DNA of 64,000 nt from Gammaproteobacteria bacterium (GTDB taxonomy: Bacteria; Pseudomonadota; Gammaproteobacteria; Xanthomonadales; SZUA-36): positions 1 through 64,000 of the forward strand of contig JAJFLB010000054.1 in assembly GCA_021772915.1 (NCBI GenBank). The letters run 5' to 3'. The notes beneath the pieces were generated by a model. It was given only the letters and a program-made list of their open reading frames with translations, was not told where the DNA came from and made no database searches. Both the position numbers and the translations under genes were made by a program. Shown here in pieces: positions 1 through 7,362 of the stretch (positions within the stretch are counted from its first letter, which is position 1; the number at the start of each line of letters is the position of its first letter).

Positions 1-489
1 ACTCGCCCCTTTTACACAATGCAGTCAGTCAATATACTCAACTTCCTGCTTACCCCAGCTTGTTCCCCAAGCGTTTAAGTTCATTCACCGGTACCGCTTT
101 ATTTGGCCACTGCCTTGGCAGTTCCGTCAACGGGTGGCGACGACCGTTGTTGGCATTTTGTTTTTTGTGACACGTTTCAAAGGATAAGTTTTGTTGCGTG
201 TCTGCCCTCTTAAGATGCAATAAACGGGCCAAAACCAACACAAAAGCACTATAGTTATATATATCAATGAGATAAGAACAATTATAGGAATTGGAGCAGG
301 TCCTGACGGGGTTTCAGGTTGACACAATATGTCTAATAACTGACAGCAATTGTCACCGTCTTAGTTTCATCACTGTAGAAATGACCGCCCATCACTTGAT
401 AGACCTCAAACTGATCGTAGCCACCTGTATTCGAAACTACCGCGCCATTCACAGGTTTCGATACCGACAAGGTGAATTGATGCTCAGCA
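1..489. other. No intact gene; possible gene debris
   Basis: No open frame here has a convincing start, ribosome site and recognisable protein. On the minus strand, about 333-520 encodes a short stretch with a 'SVSKPVNGAVVSN' look, reminiscent of the secreted repeat type 'VSK.GNG.V.S', but it has no start or partner. It is probably the tail of a decayed secreted protein. Low-complexity AT-rich sequence lies around 250-290. Confidence 0.3.
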
Positions 490-671
490 TCAGGAGAGGG
501 TGCCCTGTGCCACATTAAATACACGGTTCAAAGCTTGCGCCCAGGTATTGGCTGTTGGACGCTCGGCCGGAGCTTGGTCCTCATCAAGTGACTGGGGCTT
601 CTTCGCTTGGCCCCGCTTTGTTGGCGTTTCCAAGAGTACGGTATTTACTGTTGGGGGGCAAAGGCACCGTG
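490..671 (-). pseudogene. IS91-family transposase, C-terminal remnant with frameshifts
   Basis: Read on the minus strand, three frames successively give HGAFAP, then NSKYRTL, then ETPTKRGQAKK, then APAER..ANTWAQALNRVFNV. Joined, this follows the conserved C-terminal half of IS91/IS801-type (HUH, Y2) transposases, which reads roughly HGVFAPNSKYR..VTPAKRG...TPAERR..MTWAQRLKRVFNID. The first shift falls in a run of six C (about 654-659), the second a few codons later, and the zinc-finger-like end after RVFNI is missing. It is therefore a dead fragment, with no terminal ends recognised. The match rests on remembered family consensus, not on an alignment. Confidence 0.55.
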
Positions 672-838
672 AGATCAAGACCACAGCGGCTCGCACGGGA
701 GCAGCCAGCCAGCGCCCGGTGCTGGCTGCAGGCAGTACCCACGAAGCGGATGAGCGGCTGCTAATAAAAGCATCGAATCCTTACGCTTAAGCCCCACAAG
801 GATACGACTACACCATAATCAAGGCATCAAGAAAAGAT

Positions 839-1702
839 CTAAATCCTTCTTTTGCGAACCCCCAACAAGCCCATCATCATGAGCAATACCAACAGTGTGC
901 CGGTTCCCCACACGCCAACCGTGGGAACCGGTTCCGCTGGGCTCCCGCCGATGACAGCATTCGCGCCACCGCCAATGATTACGTTTCGACCGGTGCCGTC
1001 GGTTGCCAGCACGGACAAACTGCCGAGCGAACCGGAAAAACTGCTGTGACAGGGTCCGGCACTTACATCGGCGTTGCTGACACCTGGAAACGCAGCCACC
1101 CCTGCTGTAGTCAGCGTCACTGGTGTTGAACAGCCAGAACTTTCGATAAGACCGGGTATTAACACACTCAGCCAGCCGTAGGCGGTTGTGCCAGAGCCAT
1201 GTGCAAGTACACCACCACCTGAAGCGACGAACGCAGCAATCGCCGCCGCATTGGCAGTCAGTGCTACGCCTTCAGCAGCAACAAGATCATTTGCTGCCCC
1301 CGTGCCCACGATATGGAGCATCTTGGGATTAATGGCTCCGGACGCAAGGTTGGCAAAAAAAGTGGTGATTGCCGCAGCCCCATCATGGTAGGTCACCGTT
1401 TTGCCAAGGGTAACGCCTACCCAGTGCATGGCAGCCCCTGCATTGCCGGAGGTGGCGGTGGAGTCCGTAGCGCCCAGCACCGCGATGCCGGTGGCGCCTG
1501 GCCGCGTCACACCGGCTAGGATGCCGCCGGTGGCATTTTCGATGTACTTCCACCCAAGCAAGTTAACCCCACCTACACGCGAGCCGTGATCGGTAAGATC
1601 ATCTCCACCCAAGATCAAAGGGCCGGCGTAGGTCAAACTTCCCATGACTAAACCAGCCAAGACGACCAGGCCAACCAAAACTTTCCTGCTTATATTTCCC
1701 AT
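839..1702 (-). CDS. Secreted IPTL-CTERM-type sorted protein
   Basis: A 287-residue protein of unknown function. I start it at the ATG at 1702, which has a purine-rich GGGAGAGA ribosome site. A longer frame reaches 1921, but its N-terminal part is Arg/Cys-rich and not protein-like. It has a signal peptide (residues about 5-28, ending ..LTYAGP) and a small-residue-rich Gly/Ala/Thr middle. The tail has a VPTVGVWGTG motif, a hydrophobic helix and final RKRR, the layout of the IPTL-CTERM sorting signal of Proteobacteria. Such tails are processed by an exosortase-like system and usually mark surface or matrix proteins. There is no sorting enzyme in the window. It lies downstream of, and on the same strand as, the microcompartment operon, but 339 bp away, so I infer no functional link. 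Confidence 0.7.
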   Translation of the reverse strand: MGNISRKVLVGLVVLAGLVMGSLTYAGPLILGGDDLTDHGSRVGGVNLLGWKYIENATGGILAGVTRPGATGIAVLGATDSTATSGNAGAAMHWVGVTLGKTVTYHDGAAAITTFFANLASGAINPKMLHIVGTGAANDLVAAEGVALTANAAAIAAFVASGGGVLAHGSGTTAYGWLSVLIPGLIESSGCSTPVTLTTAGVAAFPGVSNADVSAGPCHSSFSGSLGSLSVLATDGTGRNVIIGGGANAVIGGSPAEPVPTVGVWGTGTLLVLLMMMGLLGVRKRRI

Positions 1703-2041
1703 CCTACTATCTCTCCCATAGCATCTACGCAGGCGCACTATCCCTCTACGCAGACATTTCCAACAACGCCCCCAGCGCGCTTGACAAACCCAAACGAAAG
1801 CGTAATTGTAGCATATACTGCATATTCCACTTTGGCTTACTCTTTTGGTGGCATGAACGGCGCTGAGGGTCGCTAAATGCATTCTGGTTAGGCTTGCCCG
1901 GTTGAATGTAACAAACCTCAATACCGCTCATTCAGAATGTTCGGCGTACGGAACAGTCACCCAGGAAATGGCACCAGCATCAGGCAACAACTCAGTGGCT
2001 GTAGCGAATCTGGTGTAATCGGTGATTTCGAAACTCTTTAG
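1703..2041. other. Intergenic, no gene seen
   Basis: The space between the secreted IPTL-tailed protein and the last microcompartment gene. It carries the promoter region expected for the IPTL gene. I see no clear terminator hairpin for the microcompartment operon and no conserved small frame. Confidence 0.4.
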
Positions 2042-2317
2042 TCAGCTAGACTCGAACTCGACTTCGTCGACAATTCCGACGACCAGCGAACGCACCGGTG
2101 CGCTGGCGTCATCGAGTATTTGCCGGGCTCCGCTGCCTTCATCGAGGATCAGAACCGTCTCACCCTTGCCGGCACCGATCGCATCCATCGCTATGAGATA
2201 ACCACCCGCTGGTTCGCCGGCATGGTCAAGCCGCTCGGCGAGGAGCAGTTTGCGACCATTGATTATGGGGTGATGGATGGTCGAGACAACGCTGCCAGTG
2301 ATGCGGGCAAGGATCAT
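2042..2317 (-). CDS. BMC-P shell vertex protein (EutN/CcmL family), copy 1
   Basis: A 91-residue EutN/CcmL-family protein. These form pentamers that cap the twelve vertices of a microcompartment shell. The sequence opens with MILARITGSVVST, the usual first strand, and carries the family's central AIGAGKGETVLILDEGSGAR segment. It ends with IVDEVEF, the usual C-terminal strand. Its ATG overlaps the stop of the gene before it (TGATG), so the two are translationally coupled. It is the last gene of the nine-gene operon. The window has three non-identical BMC-P paralogues, as reported for the Haliangium-type shell; what each contributes cannot be read from sequence. Confidence 0.92.
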   Translation of the reverse strand: MILARITGSVVSTIHHPIINGRKLLLAERLDHAGEPAGGYLIAMDAIGAGKGETVLILDEGSGARQILDDASAPVRSLVVGIVDEVEFESS

Positions 2318-2604
2318 CAGAGAAGGTCCTTCGGATGATAGTTTCTCACTTCATCAACCAACCCGATGATGGCATCATCGACCGGAACGAACCACGGATC
2401 GAGTGCAAGTGCAGCCTCGCGGCTGGCCACCCAATAGATCATTTGACCGGGTCCCGCCATACGGGTGCCGTCGGCACAAACGAGCGGCTCACCATCGGAC
2501 TTACCCTCACGGTCGAGTGGCTGGACCCACAGTAGCGGCGTGGCGGACAACTCGTCCACCAATATCGCCGGAACCACGGTCCCGATTACGCGTCCCAGGA
2601 GCAT
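2317..2604 (-). CDS. BMC-P shell vertex protein (EutN/CcmL family), copy 2
   Basis: A 95-residue pentameric vertex protein of the EutN/CcmL family. It starts MLLGRVIGTVVP and ends IIGLVDEVRNYH, as the family does. The central glycine-rich loop is less canonical (AGPGQMIYWVASREAAL) than in the other two copies, so it may be a specialised vertex. The ATG at 2604 has a strong GAGGAGG site five bases upstream and lies inside the end of the BMC-T gene (18-base overlap). Its stop overlaps the start of the next BMC-P. Confidence 0.9.
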   Translation of the reverse strand: MLLGRVIGTVVPAILVDELSATPLLWVQPLDREGKSDGEPLVCADGTRMAGPGQMIYWVASREAALALDPWFVPVDDAIIGLVDEVRNYHPKDLL

Positions 2605-3206
2605 GCAACCTCCTCGGGGTATTCAGCTCCGGAGGGCTCAACCGCCGGACACATACCAAAACGTGTACCTGAATCAAGTAGAGAACGCAGGTCAGGATCG
2701 AGTCGCGGCAGAAGTGTCCGGGCGAGAAGCTGGTCACCGGCCCGATCTGCGCAGATTCCAAGTGCAGTTTCGGCATCGGTCAGCTTGGCACTCATCAAGG
2801 CCAGCGCGTGACCACCCAGGTCATCACCCAAACGAACCTCACAGAGTGTAACGGGGGTGCTCTTGACGGCTGCATCCACGGCGGCCAATAGCGCGGGCGA
2901 AGAGCGTGTTTCGACCACTGCCAGGGCGTCGCCGGCCAGTTCCAGGCGCGTTCCGAGAACCGCGTCATGTAGGTGCGGGTGAACATCTCCCAGGAATACG
3001 CTGCCACTCAAACACCCCTCGGTCTTGCCCAGTTTCACCCCCGCCGCATATGCCTCCTGGGTGCTGGCGACACTTCCTCCGACAAGCACCAGGAATCGGC
3101 CCGGATGGATAGTTCCACAACGCAGTAATGCGATGGGTGAGTGCTTAACCATAAGGTCACTCGCCAGCACACCGGTGGCAATGGTTTCGAATTCCAGTAA
3201 CGCCAT
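2586..3206 (-). CDS. BMC-T tandem-domain shell protein, copy 1
   Basis: About 206 residues with two BMC folds in tandem (roughly 1-90 and 95-185). Such proteins assemble as pseudohexameric trimers that form shell facets and often carry the larger, gated pores. It begins MALLEFETIATGVLASDLMVK, matching the first strand and helix of BMC domains; the second domain has VTLCEVRLGDDLGGHALALM. I prefer the ATG at 3206 over an in-frame GTG at 3230 because it matches the domain start. The C-terminal 25 residues hold two cysteines and are an extension beyond the fold. It follows the aldehyde dehydrogenase by about 30 bases. Confidence 0.9.
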   Translation of the reverse strand: MALLEFETIATGVLASDLMVKHSPIALLRCGTIHPGRFLVLVGGSVASTQEAYAAGVKLGKTEGCLSGSVFLGDVHPHLHDAVLGTRLELAGDALAVVETRSSPALLAAVDAAVKSTPVTLCEVRLGDDLGGHALALMSAKLTDAETALGICADRAGDQLLARTLLPRLDPDLRSLLDSGTRFGMCPAVEPSGAEYPEEVACSWDA

Positions 3207-3238
3207 GGCCCCGTGTCGCCGCTTCTGCACCGTGCGCC

Positions 3239-4699
3239 TCAGACGATTCGGAAGTGGTCGACCAGGACGCAGCGTCGCAACCGACTGAAAGCGACCGGCC
3301 CGGTAAGACCCTCACCGGTGGGGCTGGCAATGGTAAAACTCGTGTGGCCTTCCCCACCCTCGCCAAGACCGGCGAAAAATGGTCCGTTCTTGGTAAAGAT
3401 ACTGGTGTTGATGGTGCGCGCCATGCGACTCAGTGCATCGATATCACGCGAGTACATCCCCGCCGAGTGACCGAAGCCATGCTCCACTTTCTTGGCCAGC
3501 TCAATGCCAGTATCGACATCGGGAACTGATGTAACCGGAAGTACCGGCATCATCTGCTCGGTCCAGTTCAGGGGGTGGTCATTCGATACTCGCGCAACCA
3601 GAAGTGGGGGGTCACCCGTATATGAAATGCCGGCCCTTGCCAGGATTTCGCCCGCATTCTTGCCGATGAGATCCTTCTCTACCACCGCACGCCGCCGTGG
3701 CCCGCGCTGTTCATTGAAAATCGCCTGCTCCACCCGGTTGAGTTCCCCTTCCGTGAGCAGGTAGGCTCCGTGTTGCCCCATTTGCTGCAACAACTCCCCG
3801 ACGATGCTTTCAACTGCGATGACCTCCTTTTCGTCAACGCACACGATGTTGTTGTCAAACGAGGCACCCGCGATGATGCTACGGGCAGCATGTTCAAGGT
3901 CAGCCGTGGCATCGACCACCACCGGTGGATTCCCCGGGCCTGCGCAGATAGCTCGCTTGCCACTCGTCATTGCCTGGCGCACCACTCCACTGCCCCCGGT
4001 CACAGCGAGGAGACGTACCCCTTCATGGCCCATGAGTGCCTGCGCCGATTCAATGGTGGGCTCGGCGACGGCGGTTACCAGGTTGGCCGGACCACCACCC
4101 CGGATGATCGCGGCGTGCAGGAGACGTATATTGGCCATGGAGCACTCACGGGCATTGGGGTGCACGTTAAAGACAATACTGTTGCCCGCCGCCAGCATGG
4201 CGATCGTGTTACAAATGATGGTGGAGGTCGGGTTGGTCGTCGGCGTAATGGCACCGATCACACCATAGGGTGCGTATTCGGTTAGTGTCAGTCCGTTGTC
4301 ACCGGTAATAGCTTGTGGTGTGAGTACTTCCGTTCCCGAGGTCTTCCTCGTGACCAGGCGATTCTTGATGACCTTGTGCTCAACTCGACCCAGGCCAGTT
4401 TCGCTATGTGCGGACCGGGCCAGTTCCTCGCCATGCTCAAGCATCGACTCACGGATAGAAGCAATGATCTTCCGTCGCCCTTCGAGCGACATGCCGTCCA
4501 GTTCCCTGAAAGCGGCACCCGCCGCCTCAACAGCGTCGTCAACCGTGGCAAAAACCCCTTCGCCCAGTACCAGCCGGGGTGCAATGACCGGCGCCCTGCG
4601 CGGCACGGTTATTGAGGAATTTGCAACCGATGCACCCGAGAGACGTTGGGCAAGACGTGTGGCAATGATGTCTACCTGCGCGTCACTGATTCGCATCAT
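3239..4699 (-). CDS. CoA-acylating aldehyde dehydrogenase of the microcompartment (PduP/EutE type)
   Basis: A 486-residue enzyme converting an aldehyde plus CoA and NAD+ to acyl-CoA; with DeoC upstream the natural substrate is acetaldehyde. It has the PduP/EutE features: TPTTNPTSTIICN, GGSGVV, GPGNPPVVVD and the catalytic Cys287 in DNNIVCVDEKE. Residues 3-20 (ISDAQVDIIATRLAQRL) form an amphipathic helix joined by a Ser/Ala/Pro-rich linker (21-40) to the enzyme, which is what encapsulation peptides of PduP-like cargo look like. Its start overlaps the stop of the preceding BMC-P gene (ATGA). It is the signature enzyme of the metabolosome. Confidence 0.93.
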   Translation of the reverse strand: MMRISDAQVDIIATRLAQRLSGASVANSSITVPRRAPVIAPRLVLGEGVFATVDDAVEAAGAAFRELDGMSLEGRRKIIASIRESMLEHGEELARSAHSETGLGRVEHKVIKNRLVTRKTSGTEVLTPQAITGDNGLTLTEYAPYGVIGAITPTTNPTSTIICNTIAMLAAGNSIVFNVHPNARECSMANIRLLHAAIIRGGGPANLVTAVAEPTIESAQALMGHEGVRLLAVTGGSGVVRQAMTSGKRAICAGPGNPPVVVDATADLEHAARSIIAGASFDNNIVCVDEKEVIAVESIVGELLQQMGQHGAYLLTEGELNRVEQAIFNEQRGPRRRAVVEKDLIGKNAGEILARAGISYTGDPPLLVARVSNDHPLNWTEQMMPVLPVTSVPDVDTGIELAKKVEHGFGHSAGMYSRDIDALSRMARTINTSIFTKNGPFFAGLGEGGEGHTSFTIASPTGEGLTGPVAFSRLRRCVLVDHFRIV

Positions 4700-4998
4700 G
4701 CGTCAGACTCACCTTTGCGATACTTTTCGTCGCCTTCGATTTCCCAGCTGTCAACAATCGCCATGACGACTGCGTCAACCGGTTTATTGTCGGTGCGTTC
4801 GGTTTGGCGGGCAGAAGAGCCACTGGCGAAGAGCACCATTTCACCCACCCCGGCACCGACGGCGTCTACCGCCACCACCGAACCGTTTGCAGGCTTGTTG
4901 TCGTGATCCCAGAGTCCCAGCATCAGGAATCTCAACCCACCCAACTTGGCGTCCTTCTCGGTGGCCACTACGGTGCCGAGCACTTTCGCGAGTTTCAT
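4696..4998 (-). CDS. BMC-P shell vertex protein (EutN/CcmL family), copy 3
   Basis: 100 residues, a standard EutN/CcmL pentamer protein: MKLAKVLGTVVATEKDAKL at the start, VAVDAVGAGVGEMVLFASGSSAR in the middle and VVMAIVDSWEIEG at the end. It looks the most canonical of the three vertex paralogues. A good AGAGGA site precedes the ATG at 4998. It sits between the BMC-H and aldehyde dehydrogenase genes and overlaps the latter by four bases. Confidence 0.93.
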   Translation of the reverse strand: MKLAKVLGTVVATEKDAKLGGLRFLMLGLWDHDNKPANGSVVAVDAVGAGVGEMVLFASGSSARQTERTDNKPVDAVVMAIVDSWEIEGDEKYRKGESDA

Positions 4999-5020
4999 AG
5001 CAGAGTCCTCTCCAGGACCA

Positions 5021-5317
5021 CTATTTCTTCGCCGAATCGGGACCGCGGCCCAGAGGGATTGTCACATCCACCCCGTTGTGAGGACGGGCAATCACATGCA
5101 CCGCAACCACGTCACCAACACGGGCACCGGCGACTCGTCCGGCATCACAAGCCGCCCTGACGGCAGCAACATCACCCCGCACAACTGCAGTTGTATAGCC
5201 ACCGCCCGTTTTTTCGTAACTGACAAACTCGACCTTGGCCGCCTTGACCATAGCATCGGCCGCCTCCACCATGGCCGGAAAGCTCCGGCATTCGATCATT
5301 CCTAATGCTTCTGACAT
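5021..5317 (-). CDS. BMC-H hexameric shell protein
   Basis: 98 residues, the single-domain BMC protein that tiles the shell facets as hexamers and is normally the most abundant shell protein. It reads SEALGMIECRSFPAMVEAADAMVKAA, then the pore-loop region EKTGGGYTTAVVRGDVAAVRAA, then the usual VGDVVAVHVIARP strand. AGGAGCAAGGTA precedes the ATG. It is the only BMC-H gene of the operon and is preceded by a long hairpin (5362-5406), which may serve to raise its yield relative to its neighbours. Confidence 0.95.
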   Translation of the reverse strand: MSEALGMIECRSFPAMVEAADAMVKAAKVEFVSYEKTGGGYTTAVVRGDVAAVRAACDAGRVAGARVGDVVAVHVIARPHNGVDVTIPLGRGPDSAKK

Positions 5318-5361
5318 TACCTTGCTCCTATGAAATCGGGCTTTTGGACCCGGTTAAACTG

Positions 5362-5406
5362 GTGTAGTGTATCGAGTAGATATACGTTCTACTCGATACA
5401 TTACAC
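5362..5406 (-). promoter_or_regulatory. Long intercistronic hairpin between BMC-T and BMC-H
   Basis: Two 19-base arms (5362-5380 and 5388-5406) are complementary at 18 of 19 positions, the exception being a G-T pair, around a seven-base loop. The hairpin starts directly after the BMC-T stop and ends 44 bases before the BMC-H start. It is not followed by a T-run on the coding strand, so it does not look like an intrinsic terminator. A processing or mRNA-stabilising structure that favours the BMC-H message is the likeliest role (inference). Confidence 0.75.
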
Positions 5407-6036
5407 TTATGTTTTCTTCTGTTTCGTCTTGCCCGTTACCGCATTGATGGCCTGTGTTGCCGCCTCCTGGGCAACCACCACATCCCGTTCCTCACCGCCG
5501 ATGTAAACTCGTCCGTAACTCCCCACGGCGCGTACTTCGAGAATATTGATATCCGCTGCCTTTTCCGCCTCGTTGGCAGCTAACGCGGCGTAAGCCGCCG
5601 GCTCGACTTCGAGTACGAAAAGTGTTTGACCCGCAAGAATCATGTTGCCGTGACGGAAGCGGTTGATCAGCATGGTCTGGGTGTCTTCGAGGTGGCGTAC
5701 CACCTGGTTGGCAACGACCCTTGGTTTGTGACGGTCCTTTTCCTCCAGCTCCAGAGAATCAAGAATTGCCTGCCCGGCCTGGCGAACGTCTGCCTGGCTC
5801 TCGGAATGTAATTCGAGCATCCCGTAGTGCCGCTCAACGATTTGCATTCCTGCCGTGACGTCCGTTGACTTGAGTGCAACATCGAGGATCTGGTTGATTG
5901 CCATACCGGGGGCGATCTCGACGAAAAGACTCGCCTGCCCCACTTTGGGTAGGTAACCCTTGGAGATCGTTGCCTGAAAAGAGGCAAATTGCGGCTGCAG
6001 TGAGTCAAGAATAACGTAAGCTCTCAGATCGACCAT
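5407..6036 (-). CDS. BMC-T tandem-domain shell protein, copy 2
   Basis: 209 residues, two BMC-like domains with a divergent first half (VDLRAYVILDSLQPQFASFQ) and a clearer second half (AAADINILEVRAVGSYGRVYIGG-type ending, then ERDVVVAQEAATQAI). Tandem-domain trimers of this kind form facet tiles, and some stack as double layers with gated pores; which kind this is cannot be told here. A GAGGAG site precedes the ATG at 6036. It follows the RpiB-DeoC fusion by 12 bases. The lysine-rich C-terminus (GKTKQKKT) is an exposed tail. Confidence 0.85.
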   Translation of the reverse strand: MVDLRAYVILDSLQPQFASFQATISKGYLPKVGQASLFVEIAPGMAINQILDVALKSTDVTAGMQIVERHYGMLELHSESQADVRQAGQAILDSLELEEKDRHKPRVVANQVVRHLEDTQTMLINRFRHGNMILAGQTLFVLEVEPAAYAALAANEAEKAADINILEVRAVGSYGRVYIGGEERDVVVAQEAATQAINAVTGKTKQKKT

Positions 6037-6048
6037 CGATAAAACTCC

Positions 6049-7362
6049 TCAAGCACTCATGCTTGTCAATTTTGCTTCCTGCACAATACCAATGCTGGCA
6101 CTCGCGCCCAGGCGGGTCGCGCCTGCCTCAATCATGGCCCTGGCGTCGCTGTAGGAACTGATGCCACCGGAAGCCTTTACCTCCATACCTGCACCACGAA
6201 CAACCTCTGCCATCAGTGCCACGTCACTCACGGTTGCACCACCGGTCGAAAACCCGGTTGACGTCTTCACAAAGTTGGCACGGGCGGTGCGCGCAAGCTC
6301 TGATGCACGTCGCTTCTCTTCATCGGTAAGTAGCACTGTCTCCAAAATCACCTTGCATACCGCGTTACCATCAACGCAGTCCTCCACCACGGTCCGGATG
6401 TCCCGCAACACGAGCGCGTCATCCCCGCTTTTAAGCGCCCCGATGTTGATCACCATATCGATTTCTCGAGCGCCGTTGCGAATGGCCCGCCGTGCTTCCA
6501 TGGCCTTTATCGCGGGTTCATTGGCTCCAAGTGGGAACCCGACTACCGTGCAGGTCAGTACGTCACTGCCCCGCAACAACCTCGCCGCCAGTGACACCCA
6601 GGTCGGATTTACGCAAACCGAGCGGAAATTAAACTCGAGGGCCTCGGCACACAGTGTGCGGATTTGCTCCTCAGTACCATTGGGCTTGAGTAAGGTGTGA
6701 TCAATGTAGCGTGCCAGATCCCCGGGAATACTCCCCGGACTCTCTGCCGTGGCAGCACTGGTTAACCCCGTGGCACCGAGCCGGACGAACTCACGGGCGG
6801 TTTGGGGGTTGTCGCCAACAGAGTCACCGTCATGCTCAACGCTGGTCATCGGACCGATGATCTCGTGAAGACGGCTTACGACCCGCTCCAGGTCCTGTTC
6901 TGACAGACTGGAATCCGCGTTTTCCCCATCAAACATCGAAACTCTCTTCAGATGACGTGACTCGGTACATTCTGTGGCCAGCCAGGTGTCTATGATCTGC
7001 TCCGCCAATCCGGTGCCGATCCGCCCGGCACCCAGGGTCAGTACGTTTGCATCATTATGCTCTCGACTGCTGCGTGCACTCGACAAATCGTTGGCAAGCG
7101 CGGCCCTCACACCGGGTGTCTTGTTCGCGACCATGCATGAACCAATCCCCGCGCCGTCAATAATGATGCCGACATCAGCCCGACCCTCCGAAACCGCTTC
7201 CGCGACCGCGCGGGCAAATACCGGATAATCGGCAGCTTCACGAGATGAAGTTCCGAAATCCTCTACCTGGTGACCGGTCTTTCGCAGGTGCGCTGTCAAC
7301 ACGGCTTTCAGGTCAAAGCCACCGTGGTCGGCACCCAATGCAATTCTTCTTGGCGATGTCAT
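6049..7362 (-). CDS. RpiB-DeoC fusion: RpiB-like domain plus deoxyribose-phosphate aldolase
   Basis: 437 residues. Residues about 6-130 are an RpiB fold ([40 protein letters not shown]). The normal active-site CGTGIG is here DGAGIG, with Asp69 in place of the catalytic Cys and Ala for the conserved Thr. Residues about 217-430 are a complete class I DeoC aldolase: IDHTLLKPN, Asp302 in [10 protein letters not shown], Schiff-base Lys366 in NFVKTSTGF and Lys396 in EVKASGGI. DeoC cleaves 2-deoxyribose-5-phosphate to acetaldehyde and glyceraldehyde-3-phosphate. The linker holds an amphipathic helix (about 152-169, [17 protein letters not shown]) that resembles a cargo-targeting peptide. The ATG overlaps the regulator's stop (ATGA). 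RpiB and DeoC are both known from sugar-phosphate-utilising BMC loci; here they are one chain. Confidence 0.92.
   Translation of the reverse strand: MTSPRRIALGADHGGFDLKAVLTAHLRKTGHQVEDFGTSSREAADYPVFARAVAEAVSEGRADVGIIIDGAGIGSCMVANKTPGVRAALANDLSSARSSREHNDANVLTLGAGRIGTGLAEQIIDTWLATECTESRHLKRVSMFDGENADSSLSEQDLERVVSRLHEIIGPMTSVEHDGDSVGDNPQTAREFVRLGATGLTSAATAESPGSIPGDLARYIDHTLLKPNGTEEQIRTLCAEALEFNFRSVCVNPTWVSLAARLLRGSDVLTCTVVGFPLGANEPAIKAMEARRAIRNGAREIDMVINIGALKSGDDALVLRDIRTVVEDCVDGNAVCKVILETVLLTDEEKRRASELARTARANFVKTSTGFSTGGATVSDVALMAEVVRGAGMEVKASGGISSYSDARAMIEAGATRLGASASIGIVQEAKLTSMSA

Noticed and set aside
1-1000. Several plus-strand frames of 60-100 codons (for example 500-790)
   Set aside because: They lie opposite the transposase remnant or the IPTL gene, lack ribosome sites and show no protein-like composition.
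1703-1921. Longer N-terminus for the IPTL-tailed protein
   Set aside because: It would put 73 basic, Cys-rich residues before a clear signal peptide; the internal ATG has a ribosome site.
5362-5406. Hairpin as an intrinsic terminator inside the BMC operon
   Set aside because: No T-run follows on the coding strand, and the genes on both sides belong to one overlapping set with good ribosome sites.
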